DNA from: Streptomyces eurythermus
GTDB lineage: Bacteria > Actinomycetota > Actinomycetes > Streptomycetales > Streptomycetaceae
Length of the DNA: 64,000 nt
Reading direction: 5' to 3'
Assembly (NCBI RefSeq): GCF_014649115.1
Contig: NZ_BMSK01000007.1
Span: 248,525-312,524 of the forward strand
The translations under genes were made by a program, and so were the position numbers. This document shows, in pieces, positions 15,519 through 22,334 of this stretch. The notes under the pieces are model-generated. The model did no database searches. It was given only the letters and a program-made list of their open reading frames with translations, and had not been told where the DNA came from. The stretch's first letter is position 1. Each line of letters starts with the position of its first letter.

Positions 15519-16815
15519 CCCGCAGGCACTCGACGAGGTCGTGGAGTTCACCTCCGGCCTGATCCGTATCGACACCACCAACCGGGGCGGCGGCGACTGC
15601 CGGGAGCGGCCGGCCGCCGAGTACGCCGCCGAACGGCTGGCCGGGGCCGGCCTGGAGCCCCTGATGCTGGAGCGCACCCCGGGCCGCACCAATGTGGTGG
15701 CCCGGATCGAGGGCACCGACCCGTCCGCCGACGCGCTGCTGGTCCACGGCCACCTGGACGTCGTACCCGCCGAGCCCGCCGACTGGAGCGTGCCGCCGTT
15801 CTCCGGGGAGATCCGGGACGGGATGGTGTGGGGGCGGGGCGCCGTCGACATGAAGAACATGGACGCGATGATCCTCGCGGTGGTCCGCTCCTGGGCCCGG
15901 CAGGGCGTACGGCCCCGCCGGGACCTGGTCATCGCCTTCACCGCCGACGAGGAGGCCAGTGCCGAGGACGGCTCCGGTTTCCTCGCGGGCAGGCACCCCG
16001 AGCTCTTCGAGGGCTGCACGGAAGGCGTCAGCGAGGGAGGCGGCTTCACCTTCCACGACGGCTCCGGCCGGGAGATCTACCCGATCGCGGCGGGGGAGCG
16101 GGGCACCGCCTGGCTGAAGCTCACCGCGCGCGGCCGGGCCGGGCACGGTTCCAAGGTCAACCGGGAGAACGCGGTGACCCGGCTGGCCGCCGCCGTCACC
16201 CGCATCGGCGAACACGAGTGGCCGACGCGCCTCACCCCCACCGTGCGGGCCGCCCTCGACGCGCTCGCCGCGCTGTACGGCATCGAGGCCGGACGCACCG
16301 ACGTGGACCGGCTGCTGGAGAAGCTCGGCCCCGCCGCGGGACTGGTCGAGGCGACCGTCCGCAACAGCGCCAACCCCACGATGCTGGACGCCGGTTACAA
16401 GCTGAACGTCATCCCCGGGGAGGCGGTCGCCCATGTCGACGGCCGCTATCTGCCCGGCACCGAGGAGGAGTTCGCCGCCACCCTTGACCGGCTCACCGGA
16501 CCGGACGTCCACTGGGAGTTCGCGCACCGCGAAGTGGCGCTCGAGGCACCGGTGGACTCCCCGCTGTTCGCCGGAATGCGGGCCGCCGTCGAGGAGTTCG
16601 CGCCCGGCGGGCACGTCGTGCCGTACTGCATGGCCGGCGGCACGGACGCCAAGCAGTTCTCCCGGCTCGGCATCACCGGCTACGGGTTCGTCCCGCTGAG
16701 GGTGCCCGCCGGCTTCGACTACCCGGCGCTGTTCCACGGCGTGGACGAGCGCGTGCCCGTCGAGGCGCTGCGCTTCGGCGTCCGCGTCCTGGACCGCTTC
16801 CTGAGGGCGGCCTAG
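15511..16815 (+). CDS. M20-family metallopeptidase/deacylase
   Basis: A 434-aa dizinc hydrolase of the M20/ArgE/DapE group. Zinc and catalytic motifs are LLVHGHLDVVPAE (H and D, near residue 80), WGRGAVDMKN (D, near 110), FTADEEAS (catalytic E-E, near 147) and HGVDERVPVE at the C terminus; the dimerisation domain lies between about 195 and 320. M20 enzymes cleave dipeptides, N-acyl amino acids or related amides; the substrate is unknown. The ATG at 15511 overlaps the end of the M55 gene by 8 nt with GGAG just before it, so translation is coupled. The S9 peptidase begins 3 nt after its stop. Confidence 0.92.
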   Translation: MADPQALDEVVEFTSGLIRIDTTNRGGGDCRERPAAEYAAERLAGAGLEPLMLERTPGRTNVVARIEGTDPSADALLVHGHLDVVPAEPADWSVPPFSGEIRDGMVWGRGAVDMKNMDAMILAVVRSWARQGVRPRRDLVIAFTADEEASAEDGSGFLAGRHPELFEGCTEGVSEGGGFTFHDGSGREIYPIAAGERGTAWLKLTARGRAGHGSKVNRENAVTRLAAAVTRIGEHEWPTRLTPTVRAALDALAALYGIEAGRTDVDRLLEKLGPAAGLVEATVRNSANPTMLDAGYKLNVIPGEAVAHVDGRYLPGTEEEFAATLDRLTGPDVHWEFAHREVALEAPVDSPLFAGMRAAVEEFAPGGHVVPYCMAGGTDAKQFSRLGITGYGFVPLRVPAGFDYPALFHGVDERVPVEALRFGVRVLDRFLRAA

Positions 16816-16818
16816 CCG

Positions 16819-18786
16819 ATGGGGGAGCAGACGCGCACCGCGCCGTACGGATCCTGGCCCTCGCCCGTGACCGCCGCGCTCGCCGCCGCGCACGACGGCC
16901 ACCCGGACTGGGTGGGGTTCGTCGGCGACGAGATCTGGTGGACCGAGCCCCGGCCCGCCGAGGGCGGCCGGCGGGCCCTGGTCCGGCGGCGCGCCGACGG
17001 CGTCGAGGAGACGGTGCTGCCCGCGCCGTGGAACGTCCGCAGCCGGGTCGTCGAGTACGGCGGCCGGCCCTGGACCGGGGTGGTGGCCGACGGCCGGCCG
17101 CTGTTCGTGTTCGCGCACTTCGCCGACCAGCGGCTGTACCGCTGCGAGCCCGGCGGCGAGCCCGTTCCGCTCACCCCCGTGTCCCCGGTGGGCGGCGGTC
17201 TGCGGTGGGCCGAGCCCCGGGTGGACCTCGCCCGCGGCGAGGTGTGGTGCGTGCTGGAGGAGCACACCGGGGACGGGCCGGACGACGTACGGCGGGTGCT
17301 GGCCGCCGTACCGCTGGACGGCTCGGCCGCCGCCGACCGCGCCGCCGTACGCGAACTCACCGCGCCCCGGCACCGGTTCGTCACCGGTGCCCGGCTCTCG
17401 CCCGACGGCCGGCGGGCCGCGTGGATCGGCTGGGACCATCCGCGGATGCCCTGGGACGGCACCGAACTGCTGGTCGCCGACGTGACCGGCGACGGCCGGC
17501 TGACCGGCGTCCGCACGGTCGCCGGGGGCCCGGACGAGTCCGTCTGCCAGGCCGAGTGGGCCCCGGACGGCCGCCTGCTGTACGCGAGCGACCGCAGCGG
17601 CTGGTGGCAGCTCTACCGGGACGGCACCCTGCTGTGCGCCCGCGAGGAGGAGTTCGGCGGGCCGCTGTGGCAGCCCGGGCTGAGCTGGTTCGCGCCGCTG
17701 GACAACGGTCTGCTGGCGGTCCTGCACGGACGCGGACCGGCCGCGCTCGGGATACTGGACCCGGAGACCGGCGAGATCGTCGAGGCCGCCGGACCCTGGA
17801 CCGAGTGCGCCCCCACCCTCGCCGTCCACGGCCAGCGCGTCGTCACCGTCGGCGCCGGCCCGCACACCGGGTACGAGGTGGTCGAGCTGGACACGGTCAC
17901 CGGTCGCGCCCGGGTGGCCGGCGCCCGCCACCGCGACCCCGTCGACCCCGCCTACTACCCGCGGCCCGAGGTGCGCACCTTCGCCGGGCCCGACGGCCGC
18001 GAGGTGCACGCCCACGTGTATCCGCCGCGCCACCCGGCGCGGACGGCGCCCGACGGTGAACGGCCGCCGTACGTGATCTGGGCGCACGGCGGCCCCACCA
18101 GCCGCAGCCCGCTCGTGCTGGACCTGACGATCGCCTACTTCACCTCCCGGGGCATCGGCGTCGCCGAGGTGAACTACGGCGGCTCCACCGGATACGGCCG
18201 CGCCTACCGGGAGCGGCTGCGCGAGGGGTGGGGCGTGGTGGACGTCGAGGACTGCGCGGCCGTCGCCCGCGCCCTCGCCGCCGAGGGCACCGCCGACCCC
18301 GCCCGGCTGGCCGTCCGGGGCGGCAGCGCCGGCGGCTGGACCGCCGCCGCCTCCCTGACCACCACCGACGTCTACGCCTGTGGCACGATCCGCTACCCGG
18401 TGCTCGACCTCACTGCCTGGGGCCCCGGCGAGACCCACGACTTCGAGTCCCGCTACCTGGAGTCGCTGATCGGTCCGCTCGCCGAGGTCCCCGCCCGGTA
18501 CGCCGAACGCTCCCCGATCACCCACGCCGACCGGCTCACCGTGCCGTTCCTGCTGCTCCAGGGCCTGGACGACGTCATCTGCCCGCCCGCCCAGTGCGAA
18601 CGCCTGCTCGCCCGGACCGCCGGCCGGGGCGTACCGCACGCCTACCTCACGTTCGAGGGCGAGGGTCACGGATTCCGCCGGGCCGATACCATGATCCGCG
18701 CCCTGGAGGCGGAACTGTCGCTGTACACCCAGGTGTTCGGGCTGGACCCGACGCCGCCCGCGCCGAAGCTGGAGTTGTCCCCGTGA
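16819..18786 (+). CDS. S9 prolyl oligopeptidase-family serine peptidase
   Basis: A 655-aa cytosolic serine peptidase. The N-terminal 390 residues form a beta-propeller with WD40-like/TolB-like repeats (LSPDGRRAAWIGWDHP, WAPDGRLLYASDRSGWWQLY) that gates access. The C-terminal alpha/beta-hydrolase domain has the nucleophile motif GGSAGG (near 512), the acid in QGLDDVICP (near 578) and the histidine in GEGHGF (near 614). It resembles acylaminoacyl or dipeptidyl peptidases of family S9C. No signal peptide is present. It starts 3 nt after the M20 gene and overlaps the S66 gene by 4 nt (GTGA), so the four peptidases form one coupled unit. Confidence 0.92.
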   Translation: MGEQTRTAPYGSWPSPVTAALAAAHDGHPDWVGFVGDEIWWTEPRPAEGGRRALVRRRADGVEETVLPAPWNVRSRVVEYGGRPWTGVVADGRPLFVFAHFADQRLYRCEPGGEPVPLTPVSPVGGGLRWAEPRVDLARGEVWCVLEEHTGDGPDDVRRVLAAVPLDGSAAADRAAVRELTAPRHRFVTGARLSPDGRRAAWIGWDHPRMPWDGTELLVADVTGDGRLTGVRTVAGGPDESVCQAEWAPDGRLLYASDRSGWWQLYRDGTLLCAREEEFGGPLWQPGLSWFAPLDNGLLAVLHGRGPAALGILDPETGEIVEAAGPWTECAPTLAVHGQRVVTVGAGPHTGYEVVELDTVTGRARVAGARHRDPVDPAYYPRPEVRTFAGPDGREVHAHVYPPRHPARTAPDGERPPYVIWAHGGPTSRSPLVLDLTIAYFTSRGIGVAEVNYGGSTGYGRAYRERLREGWGVVDVEDCAAVARALAAEGTADPARLAVRGGSAGGWTAAASLTTTDVYACGTIRYPVLDLTAWGPGETHDFESRYLESLIGPLAEVPARYAERSPITHADRLTVPFLLLQGLDDVICPPAQCERLLARTAGRGVPHAYLTFEGEGHGFRRADTMIRALEAELSLYTQVFGLDPTPPAPKLELSP

Positions 18787-19706
18787 AGGAACTCGTCCGC
18801 CCGCACCGGCTGGCCCCGGGCGCCCGGGTCGCCGTAGTCGCCACCAGCGGGCCGGTACCCGAGGAACGCCTCCAGGCGGGCCTGGACGTGCTGCGCGGCT
18901 GGGACCTCGACCCGGTGGCCGGCCCCCACACCCTGGACCGGCACCCCGGGTTCGGCTATCTCGCCGGCACCGACGCCGACCGTGCCGCCGACTTCCAGAA
19001 CGCCTGGTGCGACCCGGCCGTGGACGCGGTGCTGTGCGCCCGCGGCGGCTACGGCGCCCAGCGCATGATCGACCTGCTCGACTGGGACGCCCTGCGCGCG
19101 GCCGGACCCAAGCTGTTCATCGGCTTCAGCGACGTCACCGCGCTGCACGAGGCCATCGCCGCCCGGCTGGGGCTGGTCACCCTGCACGGGCCGGTGGCGG
19201 CCGGTGCCGACTTCATCAAGAACCAGCGAGGCCAGGAGCACCTGCGGGCCACCCTGTTCGCGCCCGAGACCGTCCGCACCCTCGCCTTCGGCGGCACCGC
19301 CCTCGTCCCCGGCCGGGCCCGGGGCGTCACCCTCGGCGGCTGCCTGTCCCTGCTCGCCGCGGAACTCGGCACCCCGCACGCCCGGCCCTCGGCGCGCGGC
19401 GGACTGCTGTGCCTGGAGGACGTCGGCGAGCCGGCCTACCGGCTGGACCGCTGCCTCACCCAGCTGCTGCGCGCCGGCTGGCTGGACGGGGCGCGCGGGG
19501 TGCTGCTCGGCTCCTGGGAGGACTGCGCCGGCCAGGAGGAGCTGCGGGCCCTGTTCGCCGACCGGCTCGGCGGGCTCGGGATCCCGGTCGCCGAGGACGT
19601 CGGATTCGGCCACTGCGAGGGGGCGTTGACGGTTCCGCTCGGGGTGGCCGCCACCCTGGACACGGAGGCGGGCACGCTCACCCTGGACGAGCCGGCCCTG
19701 CGCTGA
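18783..19706 (+). CDS. LD-carboxypeptidase, S66 family
   Basis: A 307-aa serine carboxypeptidase of family S66 (LdcA/YkfA/MccF fold). In muropeptide recycling these cut the L,D bond between meso- or LL-diaminopimelate and terminal D-Ala of tetrapeptides. The Ser-Glu-His triad is visible: FIGFSDVTALH (Ser, near 117), CLEDVGEPAYRLDR (Glu, near 205) and GFGHCEGALTVPLG (His, near 275). No signal peptide is seen, fitting a cytosolic recycling role. The GTG start overlaps the S9 stop. Together with the M55 D-aminopeptidase it echoes the Bacillus dppA-ykfA arrangement. Substrate choice is inferred. Confidence 0.93.
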   Translation: MKELVRPHRLAPGARVAVVATSGPVPEERLQAGLDVLRGWDLDPVAGPHTLDRHPGFGYLAGTDADRAADFQNAWCDPAVDAVLCARGGYGAQRMIDLLDWDALRAAGPKLFIGFSDVTALHEAIAARLGLVTLHGPVAAGADFIKNQRGQEHLRATLFAPETVRTLAFGGTALVPGRARGVTLGGCLSLLAAELGTPHARPSARGGLLCLEDVGEPAYRLDRCLTQLLRAGWLDGARGVLLGSWEDCAGQEELRALFADRLGGLGIPVAEDVGFGHCEGALTVPLGVAATLDTEAGTLTLDEPALR

Positions 19707-19723
19707 CGCCGTACGCTGGGCCG

Positions 19724-20269
19724 ATGGCGCATCCCCCGTCCCGGTACCTCGCCGAAGGCCCCCGCGTGGCCGTCCGGCCCTTCACCCTGGAAGACGGTCC
19801 CGAGTTCACCGCCCGGGCGCGGGAGAGCAAGGACCTGCACCGGCCCTGGCTGTTCCCGCCGGACACCGACGAGGCGTACGCCGACTACGCCGGCCGGCTG
19901 ATCGACGACCCGGCCCGGGCCGGTTTCCTGGTGTGCGAGCGGGACGGCGGGGACATCGCCGGCTTCATCAACATCAACAACATCGTGCGGGGCGGCTTCC
20001 AGTGCGGCGCCCTCGGGTACGGCGCCTTCGCGCACGCGGCCGGGCGGGGCCTGATGCGCGAGGGCCTGGAGCTGGTGATCGGGTACGCGTTCGGGCCGCT
20101 GGGCCTGCACCGGCTGGAGATCAACGTCCAGCCGGGCAACGCCGCCTCCATCGCCCTCGCCCGGGGCGCCGGGTTCCGCCTGGAAGGCTTCTCGCCCGCC
20201 ATGATCCACGTCGACGGCGCCTGGCGCGACCACGAACGCTGGGCCCTGACCACCGAGATGCGCGGCTGA
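19724..20269 (+). CDS. GNAT N-acetyltransferase, RimJ/RimL-like
   Basis: A 181-aa acetyltransferase of the RimJ/RimL subgroup, whose known members acetylate N termini of ribosomal proteins or modify small molecules. Landmarks are VAVRPFTLEDGPEFTARA at the N terminus, the motif A equivalent ALGYGAFAHAAGRGLMREGL near 100 and HRLEINVQPGNAASIALARG near 130. A -10-like TACGCT lies 6 nt before the ATG and no ribosome site is visible, so the gene is probably leaderless and not part of the peptidase operon 17 bp upstream. Its stop codon lies inside a hairpin shared with the convergent VOC gene. Confidence 0.86.
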   Translation: MAHPPSRYLAEGPRVAVRPFTLEDGPEFTARARESKDLHRPWLFPPDTDEAYADYAGRLIDDPARAGFLVCERDGGDIAGFININNIVRGGFQCGALGYGAFAHAAGRGLMREGLELVIGYAFGPLGLHRLEINVQPGNAASIALARGAGFRLEGFSPAMIHVDGAWRDHERWALTTEMRG

Positions 20270-20285
20270 ACCGGCTCAGCCGCGC
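20260..20285. terminator. Bidirectional hairpin containing both convergent stop codons
   Basis: Perfect 10-bp arms GCGCGGCTGA (20260-20269) and TCAGCCGCGC (20276-20285) surround a 6-nt loop. The TGA of the GNAT gene is the end of the left arm, and the TGA of the minus-strand VOC gene is the start of the right arm. One palindrome therefore encodes both C termini and very likely ends both transcripts. Confidence 0.7.
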
Positions 20286-20626
20286 TGCTGGTCCACGTAC
20301 TCGAAGACCGACCCGTCCGGGTGCACCGCCAGCAGATTGCGGCCCACCGGCGTCGGCACCGGCCCCGCGACGACCCTCGCGCCCAGCCCGGTCAGCAGCC
20401 GGTGGGCCTCCTCCACGTCCTTCACCGCGATCGTCGCCGCCACCTTGCGCAGGATCTCCAGCTCCTCCTCGGGGCCGCTCATCAGCAGGAACGAACCGAC
20501 CGCGGCGACCTCGACCCCGCCGCGCGTGAAGCGCAGCGCCCTGCCGCCGGTCAGCTGCTCGTAGAAGGGGATCGCGGTATCGAGGTCGTCGACGCAGATG
20601 CGCAGCGAAGCGCCCAGAATCTCCAT
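20276..20626 (-). CDS. VOC (glyoxalase/bleomycin-resistance fold) family protein
   Basis: A 116-aa single-module protein of the vicinal-oxygen-chelate superfamily, with two beta-alpha-beta-beta-beta motifs: LGASLRICVDDLDTAIPFYE at the N terminus and ATIAVKDVEEAHRLLTGLGA in the second half, ending NLLAVHPDGSVFEYVDQ. The C-terminal E before Y is the usual metal-ligand position, but the N-terminal histidine typical of active enzymes is not evident. It may be a binding protein or a divalent-metal lyase acting as a dimer; the substrate is unknown. It converges on the GNAT gene with a shared terminator hairpin. Confidence 0.85.
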   Translation of the reverse strand: MEILGASLRICVDDLDTAIPFYEQLTGGRALRFTRGGVEVAAVGSFLLMSGPEEELEILRKVAATIAVKDVEEAHRLLTGLGARVVAGPVPTPVGRNLLAVHPDGSVFEYVDQQRG

Positions 20627-20672
20627 ACGGACGAGCCTAGTTGGGACCGCCCGTGGCGTGCACGGCCCCCGC

Positions 20673-20697
20673 GTTACCCGCTGTGAGGGACGGGTAC
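20673..20697 (+). promoter_or_regulatory. Sigma-B-like promoter GTTA-N15-GGGTAC
   Basis: The -35-like GTTA (20673-20676) and -10 GGGTAC (20692-20697) are 15 bp apart, close to the sigma-B-class consensus (G-N-N-T, 14-16 bp, GGGTAC/T); the last -35 base is off. The predicted start point falls within a few bases of the ATG at 20707. It drives the holin-like membrane protein gene. Confidence 0.5.
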
Positions 20698-20706
20698 CCG
20701 CAGGGT

Positions 20707-21129
20707 ATGAACAACCGTTCGGAACACCTGGAACATCATCTGGACCGGCACCTGGTCGAGGAACTGGCCCAGGTGGCCCGCGAGACGGTACGCGACGAAC
20801 TGCGCGAGCAGTCCCGCAGGCAGCGCCGCACCGCCCTGCTGTACGCGGCCTCGGGCGCCGTCGCCCTGTACGCGGGCGGCGCGGTGGCCCTCGCGGTGGG
20901 CCTGGCCCTGGCGTCCGGGCTGCCCGGCTGGGCCGCGGCCCTGCTCACCGCGGCGCTGCTGGGCGCGGTGGCGTACGTCCTGCGCGGCGCGGCCCACGGC
21001 CGGCACGCCCCGCACCCCCCGCACCGTGTCGTGGGCGGCGCCGCCCCGGGGGCCCCGCCGACGGGCCTGGGCATGCCCTACCCGCCGATGCCCCAGAACC
21101 CGCCGGACGTCCCGCACCACAGGGCCTGA
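20707..21129 (+). CDS. Holin-superfamily-like membrane protein
   Basis: A 140-aa protein. An acidic/basic amphipathic N terminus (residues 1-40, possibly coiled coil, EELAQVARETVRDELREQ) is followed by two close transmembrane helices (about 42-66 and 70-92, rich in Ala/Leu/Val) and a Pro/His-rich cytosolic tail. It resembles the phage-holin-like (putative actinobacterial holin-X) membrane proteins common in Streptomyces; lysis activity is not implied. There is no ribosome site, and the -10 box ends 9 nt before the ATG, so the mRNA is probably leaderless. The sigma-B-like promoter suggests envelope-stress expression. Confidence 0.8.
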   Translation: MNNRSEHLEHHLDRHLVEELAQVARETVRDELREQSRRQRRTALLYAASGAVALYAGGAVALAVGLALASGLPGWAAALLTAALLGAVAYVLRGAAHGRHAPHPPHRVVGGAAPGAPPTGLGMPYPPMPQNPPDVPHHRA

Positions 21130-21135
21130 CACCGC

Positions 21136-22092
21136 TCACCCGGCGAGCTGCGGCAGCACCTTCGTCCGGTAGAAGTCGAAGAACCCCCGCTGGTCCGGGC
21201 CGATCTGGTTCACGTACACCCGGTCGAACCCGGCGTCGGCGAACGCCCGCAACGTGCTCACGTGCTGCTCGGCGTCGTCCCCGCACACGACCTTCTCCCG
21301 CACCATGTCCTCGGTGACCAGCTCGTGCAGCTGCTCGAAGTGCCGGGGCGAGGGCAGCACCTGCCCCATCTCGCCGGGCAGCAGCTCGTTGTACCAGAGC
21401 CGGTGCACCGTACGGACGCACGCGTCCCGGTCGGTGCCGTAGCAGACCTTCGTGCCGCCGCTGACCGGCTTCGTCCCGCCGCCGCCCTCGCGGAACCGGG
21501 TGACCGTCTCCTGGTCCGGCGTCATCGTGATGAAGCCGTCGCCCACCCGGGAGGCCAGCGAGAGCGCCTTGGGGCCGAAGGCGGAGACGTCGATCGGGAC
21601 GGGCTCGTCCGGGACGGTGTAGAGGCGGGCGTTCTCCACCGTGTAGTGCTTGCCGTGGTGGCTGACCTCCTCGCCGGTGAACAGCCGGCGCATCACCTCG
21701 ACGGCTTCCTCCAGCATCTCCAGCCGCACCGGCGCCGGGGGCCAGCGGTCGCCGAGGATGTGCTCGTTGAGCGCCTCACCGGTGCCCACGCCGAGCCGGA
21801 AGCGGCCCTCGGTCAGCACCGCGCTGGTCGCCGCGGCCTGGGCGAGCACCGCCGGGTGGATCCGTACGGTCGGACAGGTCACGGCCGTCTCGACGGGCAG
21901 CGACACCGCCTGCGACAGCGCCCCGATCACCGACCACACGAACGCGCTCTGGCCCTGCTCGTCGTTCCACGGGTGGTAGTGGTCGGAGATCCACAGCGCC
22001 TGGAACCCGGCCTGCTCGGCCATCCGGGCCTGCTCGATCAGGGCCGCGGGGTCGTGTTCCTCGGCCGCCAGGAAATAGCCGTACTCGGGCAT
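21136..22092 (-). CDS. LLM-class F420-dependent oxidoreductase, TIGR03557-like
   Basis: A 318-aa TIM-barrel oxidoreductase of the luciferase-like monooxygenase class, subgroup resembling F420-dependent glucose-6-phosphate dehydrogenase. Family landmarks are MAEQAGFQALWISDHYHPWN (residues 24-43), TCPTVRIHPAVLAQAAAT, RFRLGVGTGEALNEHILG and VPIDVSAFGPKALSLA. The second substrate is unknown. Start 22092 has GGAGG 7 nt upstream. The promoter 50 bp upstream has the GTTT-N15-GGTTAC layout also found in front of the divergent NDH-2 gene, so both genes look co-controlled by a stress sigma factor. Confidence 0.92.
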   Translation of the reverse strand: MPEYGYFLAAEEHDPAALIEQARMAEQAGFQALWISDHYHPWNDEQGQSAFVWSVIGALSQAVSLPVETAVTCPTVRIHPAVLAQAAATSAVLTEGRFRLGVGTGEALNEHILGDRWPPAPVRLEMLEEAVEVMRRLFTGEEVSHHGKHYTVENARLYTVPDEPVPIDVSAFGPKALSLASRVGDGFITMTPDQETVTRFREGGGGTKPVSGGTKVCYGTDRDACVRTVHRLWYNELLPGEMGQVLPSPRHFEQLHELVTEDMVREKVVCGDDAEQHVSTLRAFADAGFDRVYVNQIGPDQRGFFDFYRTKVLPQLAG

Positions 22093-22135
22093 GGGGAAAC
22101 CTCCGCGGGGCTGACGCCGGTCCTGGTGGGGCCGG

Positions 22136-22160
22136 GTAACCGGGCGCGCCCGCGCGAAAC
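22136..22160 (-). promoter_or_regulatory. Sigma-B-like promoter GTTT-N15-GGTTAC for the LLM oxidoreductase
   Basis: On the minus strand GTTT (22157-22160) and GGTTAC (22136-22141) are separated by exactly 15 bp. The start point near 22129 would give a leader of about 37 nt before the ATG at 22092. The box pair is identical to that of the divergent promoter at 22270-22294. Confidence 0.6.
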
Positions 22161-22269
22161 GCCGCCGGGCGGGGGCACGGGCACCGGTGCGGGCGGGGAC
22201 GCGCGGGCGGCCGGGTGCCCGGCCGGATCGCCGGGGCGCCCCGGACGGCGAGGCGGTGACCCGCCCGGC

Positions 22270-22294
22270 GTTTGGCCGTCCCGGCCCCGGTTAC
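22270..22294 (+). promoter_or_regulatory. Sigma-B-like promoter GTTT-N15-GGTTAC for NDH-2
   Basis: GTTT (22270-22273) and GGTTAC (22289-22294) are 15 bp apart, the same pair and spacing as the promoter on the other strand 130 bp away. The GTG start of the NDH-2 gene follows 40 bp downstream. Because transcription could continue through transketolase into the gas-vesicle genes, this may be the main promoter of a 9-kb transcript. Confidence 0.6.
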
Positions 22295-22334
22295 GCGGAA
22301 GACCTCGGACCAGCCGCACCGCCGGAGGCGCACC

